In this document: positions 1-8,314 of the stretch, piece after piece
Layout: the number at the start of each line of letters is the position of its first letter
Position numbering within the stretch: the first letter of the stretch is position 1
Origin: Serratia nematodiphila DZ0503SBS1
GTDB lineage: Bacteria; Pseudomonadota; Gammaproteobacteria; Enterobacterales; Enterobacteriaceae
Reading direction: 5' to 3'
DNA length: 64,000 nt
Assembly (NCBI RefSeq): GCF_000738675.1
Contig: NZ_JPUX01000001.1
Location: 868,001 to 932,000, forward strand
Translations under genes and position numbers: made by a program
Notes under the pieces: generated by a model
Told to the model about the DNA's origin: nothing
The model's database searches: none
The model's input: only the letters and a program-made list of their open reading frames with translations

Positions 1-712
<712 letters not shown>

Positions 713-713
<1 letters not shown>

Positions 714-739
714 AAAAAAGCGCGGCCTCGGGCCGCGCT
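713..739 (-). terminator. Rho-independent terminator of rsmC
   Basis: A 9-bp GC-rich stem (AGCGCGGCC/GGCCGCGCT, 719-727 and 731-739) with a 3-base loop is flanked on the left by a run of A. Read on the minus strand this is a stem followed by a U tract, just after the rsmC stop. It may also stop the plus-strand reductase transcript. Confidence 0.75.
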
Positions 740-763
740 CTGTCGTTTTCCGCCAACGGAAAC

Positions 764-1804
764 TTATTTTTTCTTCGGCGCGCGCGGCGGGCGGCCGACG
801 GTCGCCTGGTACACCTTGAAGCGGCCGTTTTGCGCCAGCACTTCGTGGCTGCCGAAGGTGGCGTCCAGAATGTCCGGGTAGGGCAGGAAGGCGTTGGCGA
901 CGATGCGCAACTGGCCGCCGATCGGCAGGTGCTTCACCGCGCCGCGGATCAGCGTTTCGGCAGCGGTCAGGCTGGTCTGCAGCCCGTCGTGGAACGGCGG
1001 GTTGGAGATGATCATGTCGAAACGGCCGGTGATATCGGAGTAAACGTTGCTGACGATCACTTCGCCTTCGATGCCGTTGGCGGCCAGCGTTGCGCGGCTG
1101 GATTCCACCGCGGCGGCATTGACGTCGCTGAGGGTCAGTTTCACCTTCGGCGACAGCTTGGCCATCACCGAGGCCATGACGCCGGCGCCGCAGCCGATGT
1201 CCAGCACCTTGCCTTTCATGTGTTTTTCCAGCGTCGACAGCAGCAGCGAGCTGCCGACGTCCAGGCCGTCGCGGCTGAACACGCCCGGCAGCGTTTTCAC
1301 TTCCAGATCGTGCAGCTGATAGCTGTCCCACCACTCGTTCAGGTCGAACTCGGTCTGCGCGTCCAGGCGGCCGTGATACAGGCCGCAGCGGCGCGCGCTG
1401 TCGATTTTCACCAGCGTGACGTGGCCTTCCAGCGTTGGCTCGGCGCTGCGCACGCCGCTGCGGTTTTCACCGACCACGAACACGTCCGCGCCCACCGGCA
1501 GCAGCGCCAGCAGGTTGCACAGCTGGAATTGCGCTTCCTGCTTGCTCTTCGGCCAGTAGTAAACCAGCGTGTCGCAGTCGGCGACGAAAGCGGGATCGAC
1601 GGTCAAACCGAACTGCACGTTATCGCCCATCGTCCGGTTCAGTAACTGCCAGTGATGGTATTGCTGAGTGTGGACGCGCACGTCCGCGGCCTCGAATTGG
1701 GCCGGCAGGCTGTCCTGCAGGTCGCCGGCAAACAGCACGCGGCGTTCGATAAATTCATCACTGTGGCGCAGCATGACTTCACTGGCGGGGGTTAATGCAG
1801 ACAT
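764..1804 (-). CDS. rsmC: 16S rRNA m2G1207 methyltransferase RsmC
   Basis: RsmC transfers a methyl group from S-adenosylmethionine to N2 of G1207 of 16S rRNA in the 30S subunit. The 346-residue product has the family's duplicated architecture: an N-terminal degenerate methyltransferase domain and a C-terminal active one, with the SAM-binding motif VLDIGCGAG near residue 203 and the catalytic NPPF near residue 268. The frame extends upstream to 1960, but the ATG at 1804 ([10 protein letters not shown]) gives the normal family length and follows a good ribosome binding site (CCAGGAGCC). It is divergent from holD with about 145 bp between them, the same arrangement as in E. coli. Confidence 0.96.
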   Translation of the reverse strand: MSALTPASEVMLRHSDEFIERRVLFAGDLQDSLPAQFEAADVRVHTQQYHHWQLLNRTMGDNVQFGLTVDPAFVADCDTLVYYWPKSKQEAQFQLCNLLALLPVGADVFVVGENRSGVRSAEPTLEGHVTLVKIDSARRCGLYHGRLDAQTEFDLNEWWDSYQLHDLEVKTLPGVFSRDGLDVGSSLLLSTLEKHMKGKVLDIGCGAGVMASVMAKLSPKVKLTLSDVNAAAVESSRATLAANGIEGEVIVSNVYSDITGRFDMIISNPPFHDGLQTSLTAAETLIRGAVKHLPIGGQLRIVANAFLPYPDILDATFGSHEVLAQNGRFKVYQATVGRPPRAPKKK

Positions 1805-1950
1805 CAGATATTGGCTCCTGGAAATGAGACCGGGGATTATAGAGCTTTGTGGCGATATGTTCGACGGGTTTGTTGGCGCGGGCTGCGCGGGTTTGTTAGC
1901 ATAGCGCGGCGCATGGCAGGCATGGCGCACCACAACGGGTAGGAATCGGC

Positions 1951-2388
1951 ATGGCATCAAAACGCGACTGGCTGTTACAACAACTGGGTATTACGCAGTG
2001 GACATTGCGCCGCCCGGGCGTGTTGCAGGGCGAAGTGGCGGTCAGTCTGCCACCCGAGGCGCGCCTGCTGGTGGTGGCGCAGACGCTGCCGGCGCCCGAC
2101 GATCCGCTGTTTTGCGACGTGCTGCGCAGCCTGGGGCTGACGCCGGCGCAAACCTACAGCCTGACGCCGGAACAGGTGGCGATGCTGCCTGCAGAGACCG
2201 CATGCAACAGTTGGCGGCTGGGCGTGGCGGAACCGCTCGCGGTCGCCGGCGCGCAGCTACACAGCCCGGCGCTGGCCGAGCTTTCCCAAGACGCGGGGGC
2301 CAAACGCGCCCTCTGGCAGCAGATTTGTCATCATGAACACGATTTCTACCCTGACGGCGGCCGACCTGGCCACGGCCTTCAACATTGA
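1951..2388 (+). CDS. holD: DNA polymerase III psi subunit
   Basis: HolD (psi) links the clamp-loader tau/gamma complex, through chi (HolC), to single-stranded DNA-binding protein. The product is 145 residues, near the usual 137. The N-terminal stretch [17 protein letters not shown] is the chi-interacting segment typical of enterobacterial HolD. The 3' end overlaps rimI by 56 bases in another frame, an overlap also known in E. coli, so the two genes are probably translationally coupled. Confidence 0.93.
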   Translation: MASKRDWLLQQLGITQWTLRRPGVLQGEVAVSLPPEARLLVVAQTLPAPDDPLFCDVLRSLGLTPAQTYSLTPEQVAMLPAETACNSWRLGVAEPLAVAGAQLHSPALAELSQDAGAKRALWQQICHHEHDFYPDGGRPGHGLQH

Positions 2389-2776
2389 GCAAGCCAGCCA
2401 CGCTTTCCCCTGGACGGAAACCACCTTCGCCAGCAATCAGGGCGATCGCTACCTTAACCTGAAGCTGAGCGCCGATGGGGAGATGGCGGGTTTCGCCATC
2501 ACGCAGATCGTGCTGGACGAAGCCACGCTGTTCAACATCGCCATTCATCCGCAGCACCAGCGCCGGGGCTTTGGCCGCCTGCTGCTCAACGCGTTGATCG
2601 AACAGCTGGAGAGCCGCGGCGTGGTCACGCTGTGGCTGGAGGTGCGCGCCTCCAACCAGGCGGCGATCGCGCTGTATGAAGATCTCGGTTTCAACGAAGT
2701 CACCGTGCGCCGCAATTATTACCCGAGCGCCCACGGCCGCGAAGACGCGATCGTGATGGCGCTGCCGCTGGCGTAA
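2333..2776 (+). CDS. rimI: Ribosomal protein S18-alanine N-acetyltransferase RimI
   Basis: RimI is a GNAT-fold enzyme that acetylates the N-terminal alanine of ribosomal protein S18. The 147-residue product carries the acetyl-CoA pyrophosphate loop in HQRRGFGRLL (about residues 75-84) and the GNAT-terminal segment YEDLGFNEVTVRRNYY. Its length matches the E. coli enzyme. It starts inside holD. In E. coli yjjG follows, but here the next gene is prfC after about 150 bp, so yjjG is absent from this position. Confidence 0.95.
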   Translation: MNTISTLTAADLATAFNIEQASHAFPWTETTFASNQGDRYLNLKLSADGEMAGFAITQIVLDEATLFNIAIHPQHQRRGFGRLLLNALIEQLESRGVVTLWLEVRASNQAAIALYEDLGFNEVTVRRNYYPSAHGREDAIVMALPLA

Positions 2777-2927
2777 TCAGCCCGGCCGGAAAAAGCATTG
2801 ATTGTCACCGGTTGGCAAATCGGCGAAAATGCCCGGCTGTTATCTTTTATTCACCGCTTTGCCCGGCGCCGCGATCGGCGCGTTCTGATGATGTCGCAGG
2901 GCGGACTAACCGTAGAACCTGAAAACC

Positions 2928-4517
2928 ATGTCTCCTAGTGAATTTGCCCGCGAAGTCTCCAAAAGAAGAACTTTCGCCATCATCTCGCACCCCGATGCCG
3001 GTAAAACCACCATTACCGAAAAAGTGCTGCTGTTCGGACAGGCGATCCAGACCGCCGGTACGGTAAAAGGCCGCGGCTCCAGCCAGCACGCCAAATCCGA
3101 CTGGATGGAAATGGAAAAGCAGCGCGGGATCTCGATCACCACCTCGGTGATGCAGTTCCCGTACCGTGACAGCCTGGTCAACCTGCTGGATACCCCGGGG
3201 CACGAAGACTTCTCCGAAGATACGTATCGCACCCTGACCGCGGTCGACTGTTGTCTGATGGTGATCGACGCCGCCAAGGGCGTTGAGGATCGCACCCGCA
3301 AGCTGATGGAAGTCACCCGCCTGCGCGACACGCCGATCCTGACCTTCATGAACAAGCTGGACCGCGACATTCGCGATCCGATGGAAGTGATGGATGAAGT
3401 TGAGCGCGAACTGAAGATCGCCTGCTCGCCCATCACCTGGCCGATCGGCTGCGGCAAGCTGTTCAAGGGCGTTTACCACCTGTACAAGGATGAAACCTAC
3501 CTGTACCAGACCGGTAAAGGCCACACCATTCAGGAAGTGCGCATCGTCAAGGGCCTGAACAACCCAGAGCTGGATGCGGCGGTGGGCGAAGATCTGGCGG
3601 CGCAGCTGCGCGATGAGCTGGAGCTGGTGCAGGGCGCTTCTCACGAGTTCGATCAGGAAGCTTTCCTGAGCGGCGAGCTGACGCCGGTGTTCTTCGGTAC
3701 CGCACTCGGCAACTTCGGCGTGGATCATATGCTGGACGGCCTGGTGGCCTGGGCGCCGGCGCCGATGCCGCGCAAAACCGACACCCGCGAAGTGACGGCG
3801 GCGGAAGAGAAATTCACCGGCTTCGTGTTCAAGATCCAGGCCAACATGGATCCGAAGCACCGCGACCGCGTGGCCTTTATGCGCGTGGTGTCCGGCCGTT
3901 ATGAGAAGGGCATGAAGCTGCGCCAGGTGCGCACCGGCAAAGACGTGGTGATCTCCGACGCGCTGACCTTTATGGCCGGCGACCGTTCGCACGTGGAAGA
4001 AGCCTACCCGGGCGACATTATCGGTCTGCACAACCATGGCACCATTCAGATCGGCGATACCTTCACCCAGGGTGAAGACATGAAGTTCACCGGCATTCCG
4101 AACTTCGCGCCGGAACTGTTCCGCCGCATTCGCCTGCGCGATCCGCTGAAGCAGAAACAGTTGCTGAAGGGGCTGGTGCAGCTGTCCGAAGAGGGCGCGG
4201 TGCAGGTGTTCCGCCCGATCGCCAACAACGATCTGATCGTCGGCGCGGTCGGCGTGCTGCAGTTCGACGTGGTGGTGGCGCGCTTGAAGAGCGAGTACAA
4301 CGTGGAAGCGCTGTATGAATCGGTCAACGTGTCGACCGCGCGCTGGGTCGAGTGCGACGACGTGAAGAAGTTCGAAGAGTTCAAGCGCAAGAACGAGATC
4401 AACCTGGCGCTGGACGGCGGGGACAACCTGTCCTACATCGCGCCGACCATGGTGAACCTCAACCTGACGCAGGAACGCTATCCTGACGTGACCTTCCGCA
4501 AAACCCGCGAACACTGA
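2928..4517 (+). CDS. prfC: Peptide chain release factor 3
   Basis: RF3 is the translational GTPase that removes RF1/RF2 from the ribosome after peptide release. At 529 residues it has the exact E. coli length. The G domain shows the P loop SHPDAGKTT (20-28), the switch II region DTPGHED and the NKLD guanine-specificity motif, followed by EF-Tu-like domains 2 and 3. Similarity to the E. coli protein is very high throughout. The ribosome binding site before the ATG is weak. The gene ends the transcription unit and a hairpin follows. Confidence 0.97.
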   Translation: MSPSEFAREVSKRRTFAIISHPDAGKTTITEKVLLFGQAIQTAGTVKGRGSSQHAKSDWMEMEKQRGISITTSVMQFPYRDSLVNLLDTPGHEDFSEDTYRTLTAVDCCLMVIDAAKGVEDRTRKLMEVTRLRDTPILTFMNKLDRDIRDPMEVMDEVERELKIACSPITWPIGCGKLFKGVYHLYKDETYLYQTGKGHTIQEVRIVKGLNNPELDAAVGEDLAAQLRDELELVQGASHEFDQEAFLSGELTPVFFGTALGNFGVDHMLDGLVAWAPAPMPRKTDTREVTAAEEKFTGFVFKIQANMDPKHRDRVAFMRVVSGRYEKGMKLRQVRTGKDVVISDALTFMAGDRSHVEEAYPGDIIGLHNHGTIQIGDTFTQGEDMKFTGIPNFAPELFRRIRLRDPLKQKQLLKGLVQLSEEGAVQVFRPIANNDLIVGAVGVLQFDVVVARLKSEYNVEALYESVNVSTARWVECDDVKKFEEFKRKNEINLALDGGDNLSYIAPTMVNLNLTQERYPDVTFRKTREH

Positions 4518-4523
4518 TAAATC

Positions 4524-4548
4524 GGCAGGGCGCCCGGTGCGCCCTGCC
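4524..4548 (+). terminator. Hairpin after prfC, probable terminator
   Basis: A perfect 10-bp stem (GGCAGGGCGC/GCGCCCTGCC) with a 5-base loop lies 7 bases after the prfC stop. The run after it (AATCTCCCTC) has few T, so termination may be partial or Rho-assisted. Confidence 0.5.
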
Positions 4549-4737
4549 AATCTCCCTCATCCTCACTCCGCTAATTAATAAAACTTCCTCACCTTTTATG
4601 CCGCAAACCGATATCGCCAGGCAGCGTTCGTTAGGCCTGCGTTTTCCGCCGCATGGTCTATCTTTAACGAGATGTCTGCACATTGCTTGAGAGTAAATCA
4701 CTGTAATACGCTGATTGTTTGGTGAGTTATTCTGATG

Positions 4738-4755
4738 TGTTGCCGATAGGAGACA
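4738..4755 (+). promoter_or_regulatory. Degenerate GlrR-type site upstream of osmY
   Basis: The sequence reads TGTT-N10-GACA, one mismatch from TGTC-N10-GACA, the motif reported for the sigma-54 activator GlrR (QseF/YfhA) at glmY. Its right half lies in GATAGGAGACAG, which is repeated as AATAGGTGACAG 75 bases downstream. Spacing and repetition suit a multi-site enhancer, but binding is inferred. Confidence 0.4.
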
Positions 4756-4811
4756 GTCTGTTTCCTTAAATATCAATGAGATGACTGTTTTACCGTTTCG
4801 TGTCACTTAGT

Positions 4812-4831
4812 CTGTCGTCAATAGGTGACAG
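4812..4831 (+). promoter_or_regulatory. TGTC-N10-GACA dyad (GlrR-type enhancer site) upstream of osmY
   Basis: CTGTC (4812-4816) and GACAG (4827-4831) form a perfect inverted repeat with 10 bases between them, an exact match to TGTC-N10-GACA. A wider dyad TGTCAC (4801-4806)/GTGACA (4825-4830) shares the right half. The site is centred about 100 bp before the transcription start expected from the sigma-54 promoter at 4893, a normal enhancer distance. Confidence 0.55.
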
Positions 4832-4892
4832 TTTTTTGATTAAAAATCCGACTCAATGCTTTTTTTGTTTGATTTTTAAGGTGTTTATGGAG

Positions 4893-4909
4893 TTGGCACG
4901 GCGGTTGCA
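4893..4909 (+). promoter_or_regulatory. Sigma-54 (RpoN) -24/-12 promoter of osmY
   Basis: TTGGCACG (4893-4900), four bases, then TTGCA (4905-4909) is an essentially perfect match to the sigma-54 consensus YTGGCACG-N4-TTGCW, with the invariant GG and GC correctly spaced. The start of transcription would be near 4920, about 110 bases before the osmY ATG. No equally good sigma-70 hexamer pair is evident nearer the gene. E. coli osmY is known for sigma-S control, so sigma-54 control would be a departure. Confidence 0.7.
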
Positions 4910-5032
4910 ATATTCCTGTCGTGAACGCTTAATCGTATAGCGATGATGAAGTATTTACCGAGAGGCCGCGTGAAGGCGGCTGAAGGGTTCCGGCGCTCTG
5001 GCGCTGGGGCCCCCAACAAAAGGAAGAGATCG

Positions 5033-5647
5033 ATGAAAAAGACCAAATTTGCACACTCGCTGATGGCTGTTGTTTTGGGTTCTGCTTTGGTGAGCGGCAC
5101 TGCGCTGGCCGAAGACAGTCTGCTCAACAAGGCGTCTAACGCCGCGGACAGTGCCGGTGCCAAAATCGATAGCTCCATGAAAAAAGTTGACGGTTACATG
5201 GATGACAGCGCGATAACGGCTAAAGTTAAAAGTGCGTTGGTGGACGATAAAACCATCAAAAGCACTGACATTTCGGTGAAAACCGAAAAAGGCACCGTGA
5301 TCCTGAGCGGGTTTGTCGGCAGCCAGGCGCAGGCGGAGCATGCGGTTGCGGTTGCCGGTAAGGTGGAAGGCGTCAAAACCGTCAGCGACAAGCTGCACGT
5401 GAAAGATGAAGCCAACCAGTCGATCAAATCGTATGCCGGCGACACCGCCACCACCAGCGAGCTGAAAGCCAAGCTGCTGGCCGATGACATCGTGCCGTCG
5501 CGCAATGTGAAAGTGGAAACCACCGATGGCGTGGTGCAGCTTTCCGGTGAGGTGAAAACGCAGGCGCAGTCTGAGCGTGCCGAAAGCATCGCCAAGGCTA
5601 TCGACGGCGTGAAAAGCGTGAAAAACGACCTGGTGGTCAAGCCGTAA
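5033..5647 (+). CDS. osmY: Periplasmic BON-domain chaperone OsmY
   Basis: OsmY is a hyperosmotically induced periplasmic protein that acts as a chaperone, for example for autotransporters. The 204-residue precursor has a clear Sec signal peptide (MKKTKFAHS..., cleavage after ALA at residue 26) and two BON domains, about residues 58-125 and 138-203. It is highly similar to E. coli OsmY, including [16 protein letters not shown]. The frame is open from 4943, but the ATG at 5033 follows AGGAAGAG and begins the signal peptide, so it is the start. The gene heads a probable osmY-ytjA-csbD-yjjU-yjjV series. Confidence 0.95.
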   Translation: MKKTKFAHSLMAVVLGSALVSGTALAEDSLLNKASNAADSAGAKIDSSMKKVDGYMDDSAITAKVKSALVDDKTIKSTDISVKTEKGTVILSGFVGSQAQAEHAVAVAGKVEGVKTVSDKLHVKDEANQSIKSYAGDTATTSELKAKLLADDIVPSRNVKVETTDGVVQLSGEVKTQAQSERAESIAKAIDGVKSVKNDLVVKP

Positions 5648-5688
5648 TCCCGCCAGGCGCCCGTAACAAGTAACAACAAGCCGCATCT

Positions 5689-5712
5689 GTCGGGCCGTCA
5701 AGGCGGCCCGAC
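5689..5712 (+). terminator. Hairpin between osmY and ytjA
   Basis: A 9-bp stem GTCGGGCCG/CGGCCCGAC with a 6-base loop lies 42 bases after the osmY stop. The bases after it are A-rich, not T-rich. It is more likely a partial stop or an mRNA-stabilising 3' structure than a full terminator. Confidence 0.35.
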
Positions 5713-5807
5713 GTGTACCACCAAAAAAAGAAACTGATTTGCCGTCGACGTCCGGTGTCGGGGCGGTAGACGGCAGCGAATTTTTTCACAATGGTAAGGA
5801 GAAGCTT

Positions 5808-5969
5808 ATGTTTCGTTGGGGCATTATCTTTTTAGTCATCGCGCTTATCGCTGCGGCACTGGGGTTCGGTTCGCTGGCGGGCACCGCCGCCTGGGCCGCC
5901 AAAGTCGTGTTCGTTGTCGGCATCATCCTGTTCCTGGTCAGCCTGTTCACCGGCCGTCGGCGCCCTTAG
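5808..5969 (+). CDS. ytjA: Small two-helix membrane protein YtjA (DUF1328)
   Basis: This 53-residue protein has two hydrophobic helices (about residues 5-22 and 28-46) separated by a short GTAAW turn, ending in the basic tail GRRRP. It matches the UPF0391/DUF1328 family of YtjA, whose biochemical function is not established. The frame is open from 5739, but the ATG at 5808 directly follows AAGGAGAAGCTT, an excellent ribosome binding site, and gives the family length. The osmY-ytjA order is shared with E. coli. Linkage to OsmY and CsbD points to a role in envelope or osmotic stress. Confidence 0.9.
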   Translation: MFRWGIIFLVIALIAAALGFGSLAGTAAWAAKVVFVVGIILFLVSLFTGRRRP

Positions 5970-6037
5970 CCGGCCGGCATTTTCCTGCAAACTGTAACAA
6001 AGCTTAATTCCTTTTCTCACCTCGGGGAGGGCCGGCC

Positions 6038-6223
6038 ATGAACAGCGACATCATCGTCGGGCGCTGGAAACAGCTGAAAGGTCAGGTATGGCAGGCGTGG
6101 GCCGAATGGTCCGGCAGCGATGGTGCCTGGTTGGCCGGCAGCAATGATTTCCTCGTCGGCGTGCTGCAAGAGGATTACGGAAGAGAGCGAGACGCGGTAT
6201 CCTCGGAGAAAACGTCTCACTGA
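6038..6223 (+). CDS. CsbD-family small stress protein
   Basis: The 61-residue hydrophilic protein contains the CsbD/YjbJ pattern: GRWKQLKGQV near the start, a central ...GSNDFLVGVLQEDYG segment, and a charged C-terminus. CsbD-family proteins are general-stress proteins of unknown mechanism. A strong ribosome binding site (GGGGAGGG) precedes the ATG. The stop codon lies 10 bases before the TTG proposed for yjjU and its TGAGGA forms that gene's ribosome binding site, so the two are probably coupled. E. coli has no CsbD gene at this point between ytjA and yjjU. Confidence 0.85.
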   Translation: MNSDIIVGRWKQLKGQVWQAWAEWSGSDGAWLAGSNDFLVGVLQEDYGRERDAVSSEKTSH

Positions 6224-6233
6224 GGATGCCAAG

Positions 6234-7352
6234 TTGGGATACAGAATACCCATCACGCTCGGCAATATAGAACCGCTGGCGTCTAAACCTTTTCGACCAG
6301 GAAAAATGGCGTTGGTCTGCGAAGGCGGCGGCCAGCGCGGCATTTTCACCGCCGGCGTGCTGGACGAGTTTCAGCGCGCGGGCTTTAACCCTTTCGATCT
6401 GCTGATTGGCACGTCGGCCGGCGCGCAAAATCTGTCCGCCTATATCTGCGGGCAGATGGGCTACGCGCGCCGGGTGATCACCCGTTACACCACCTCGGCC
6501 CAGTTCTTCAATCCGCTGCGCTTCGTGCGCGGCGGGCATCTGATCGATCTCGATTGGCTGGTTGATACGGCGGCGGCGCAGATGCCGCTGGCGATGGACG
6601 TGGCGGAACAGCATTTTATCGACGGGCGCGAATTCCTGCTGTGCGCCTGCCGCAGCGACGATTTCGAACCGGCCTATCTGCCGGCGCAGCGTGAACGCTG
6701 GCTGCCGGCCATCAAGGCGTCCAGCGCCATTCCCGGCTTTTACCGTCAGGGCGTGGAGTTGGACGGCGTCAGCTATCAGGACGGCGGCATCAGCGATGCG
6801 ATCCCGGTGGAAGAGGCCTACCGCCGCGGCGCCGACACCATCGTGGTGATCCGCACCGTGCCTTCGCAAATGTACTACACCCCGCAGTGGATGAAGCGCA
6901 TGGAGCACTGGCTGAGCGACAGCAGCCTGCAGCAGATGGTGCGCATCCTGCAGCATCATGAGCAAAGCTATCACCGCATCCAGCGCTTTATCGAGAAGCC
7001 GCCGGGCAAGCTGCGCATCTTCGAGATCTTCCCGCCTAAGCCGCTGGCCAGCAATGCGCTGGGCAGCCGACTGGGGGCGCTCAATCAGGATTATCACCTG
7101 GGGCGCCGCTGCGGCCGCTACTTCCTGGCCACCGTCGGCCAGTGGATGGCGCAGCAGGAACCGGACGGTATCAAGGTGCAAAAATCGTTGTCGCGCCGCC
7201 TTATCCAGCCGGAGAACGTCAGAATGCCTTCGCCGATCGTGACCGACATCGCCATGTCGCCCGATCTCACGGCGCAGCCGGAGGCTGCGGTGGCGGCGCC
7301 GAAGCTCATTCTGCCGGGCGATCTGCCGCCGGGTGAAGGGGGCGCGCTGTGA
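6234..7352 (+). CDS. yjjU: Patatin-like phospholipase/acyl hydrolase YjjU
   Basis: This predicted serine hydrolase has the patatin catalytic elements: the oxyanion loop GGGQRG (31-36), the nucleophile elbow GTSAG (Ser61) and the catalytic aspartate in YQDGGISDAIP (Asp183). The first 300 residues closely match E. coli YjjU, whose physiological substrate is unknown. I place the start at TTG 6234: TGAGGA lies 7 bases upstream and translation from there begins [M]GYRIPITLGN, aligning with E. coli MGQRIPVTLGN. The ATG at 6120 would overlap the CsbD gene entirely. The product is 372 residues. Its stop overlaps the yjjV start. Confidence 0.88.
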   Translation: MGYRIPITLGNIEPLASKPFRPGKMALVCEGGGQRGIFTAGVLDEFQRAGFNPFDLLIGTSAGAQNLSAYICGQMGYARRVITRYTTSAQFFNPLRFVRGGHLIDLDWLVDTAAAQMPLAMDVAEQHFIDGREFLLCACRSDDFEPAYLPAQRERWLPAIKASSAIPGFYRQGVELDGVSYQDGGISDAIPVEEAYRRGADTIVVIRTVPSQMYYTPQWMKRMEHWLSDSSLQQMVRILQHHEQSYHRIQRFIEKPPGKLRIFEIFPPKPLASNALGSRLGALNQDYHLGRRCGRYFLATVGQWMAQQEPDGIKVQKSLSRRLIQPENVRMPSPIVTDIAMSPDLTAQPEAAVAAPKLILPGDLPPGEGGAL

Positions 7353-8131
7353 GCTACGCCTTTACCGACACCCACTGCCATTTCGATTTCCCGCCCTTTA
7401 CCGGACATGAGGCCGAGAGCCTGACGCGGGCGGCAAGCGCCGGCGTGCAGCGCATCATCGTCCCGACGGTTACCGCCGATCGCTTCACGCGGGTGCTGCG
7501 GCTGGCGCAGGATCACGCGCCGCTGTTCGCCGCGTTGGGGCTGCACCCGCTGTATATCGCGCAGCATCATGAGCCGCAGCTGGAACAGCTGGCGGCGCTG
7601 TTGGCCGAACGGCCGCGCAAGCTGGTGGCGGTGGGGGAGATCGGGCTCGATCTGTATATGGACAACCCGCAGTTCGAGCGCCAGCAAAGCGTGCTGCTGG
7701 CCCAACTGAGGCTGGCGAAACAGCATGACCTGCCGGTGATCCTGCACTCGCGGCGTACCCACGATCAGCTGGCCGCGGCGCTGCGGCGCATGCAGCTGCC
7801 GCGTCGCGGCGTGGTGCACGGCTTCGCCGGCAGCCTGTCGCAGGCGCAGGCGTTTATCCGCCTCGGCTATTACATCGGCGTGGGCGGCACCATCACCTAT
7901 GAGCGGGCGCAGAAAACGCGCGGCGTGATGGCGCAGCTGCCGCTTGAGGCGCTGCTGCTGGAGACGGATGCGCCGGACATGCCGCTGGCCGGTTATCAGG
8001 GGCAGCCGAATCGCCCCGAGCGTGCCGCCGAGGTGTTTCACGCGCTGTGCGAGCTGCGGCCGGAACCGGCCGACGAGATCGCCGCTCATCTGCAACGCAA
8101 TACCCAGTCACTGTTTGCCATGCCGGATTGA
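7349..8131 (+). CDS. yjjV: TatD-family metal-dependent hydrolase YjjV
   Basis: The 260-residue protein is a TatD/amidohydrolase-fold metallohydrolase. It has the metal-binding DTHCHFD at the N-terminus, VGEIGLD with the bridging acid, ILHSRR, and LLETDAP near the end. TatD proteins are generally deoxyribonucleases; YjjV's exact substrate is not defined. The start is GTG at 7349, whose GTGA overlaps the TGA stop of yjjU, so the two are translationally coupled. A large CRP-like dyad follows almost at once and belongs to the next gene. Confidence 0.92.
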   Translation: MSYAFTDTHCHFDFPPFTGHEAESLTRAASAGVQRIIVPTVTADRFTRVLRLAQDHAPLFAALGLHPLYIAQHHEPQLEQLAALLAERPRKLVAVGEIGLDLYMDNPQFERQQSVLLAQLRLAKQHDLPVILHSRRTHDQLAAALRRMQLPRRGVVHGFAGSLSQAQAFIRLGYYIGVGGTITYERAQKTRGVMAQLPLEALLLETDAPDMPLAGYQGQPNRPERAAEVFHALCELRPEPADEIAAHLQRNTQSLFAMPD

Positions 8132-8137
8132 TGAGCT

Positions 8138-8236
8138 TATAACGTGACTTGTGTCACGTTATAGGATTTTCATTTGCGTCTCGTTGTATACATTTGTGAC
8201 ATAAATCGGTGCGAGGGTGACCTCGCTCAGTATAAT
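8138..8236 (+). promoter_or_regulatory. Double-CRP promoter (deoP2-like) of the nucleoside transporter gene
   Basis: A perfect 11-bp inverted repeat, TATAACGTGAC and GTCACGTTATA (8138-8148, 8153-8163), contains the CRP core GTGA-N6-TCAC centred at 8150.5. A second, half-conserved CRP site (TGTGA-N6-TCGGT, 8195-8210) is centred 52 bp downstream at 8202.5. A consensus TATAAT lies at 8231-8236, which puts the start near 8243 and the CRP sites near -40.5 and -92.5. Two CRP sites about 53 bp apart is the layout of E. coli deoP2, where CytR binds between them; the interval here holds CytR-like half-sites (TTTGCG, GTTGTA). Confidence 0.65.
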
Positions 8237-8314
8237 CCCCCCGAAACTCTCCAATAGCAGACCTCTCTTCATGAGCAGGGATGTATTTTATTTTTTGCAA
8301 CAGGGAAACTTTGC

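Larger units (their letters stand above)
4549..5032 (+). promoter_or_regulatory. osmY upstream control region (484 bp without a gene)
   Basis: This stretch is AT-richer than its neighbours and I see no credible gene in it; short frames such as 4459-4806 on the minus strand resemble nothing I recognise. It holds, from left to right, a degenerate and a perfect TGTC-N10-GACA dyad, an A/T-rich stretch (4831-4886) suited to DNA bending, a near-perfect sigma-54 core promoter at 4893-4909, and an untranslated leader of roughly 110 bases before osmY. Confidence 0.6.

Noticed and set aside
2847..4550. Antisense open frame of 567 codons opposite prfC
   Set aside because: Composition shadow of prfC; His/Gln/Arg-rich low-quality protein with no recognisable domain.
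4459..4806. Minus-strand open frame of 115 codons upstream of osmY
   Set aside because: It overlaps the prfC end and its hairpin and crosses regulatory repeats; the protein resembles nothing and no ribosome binding site is present.
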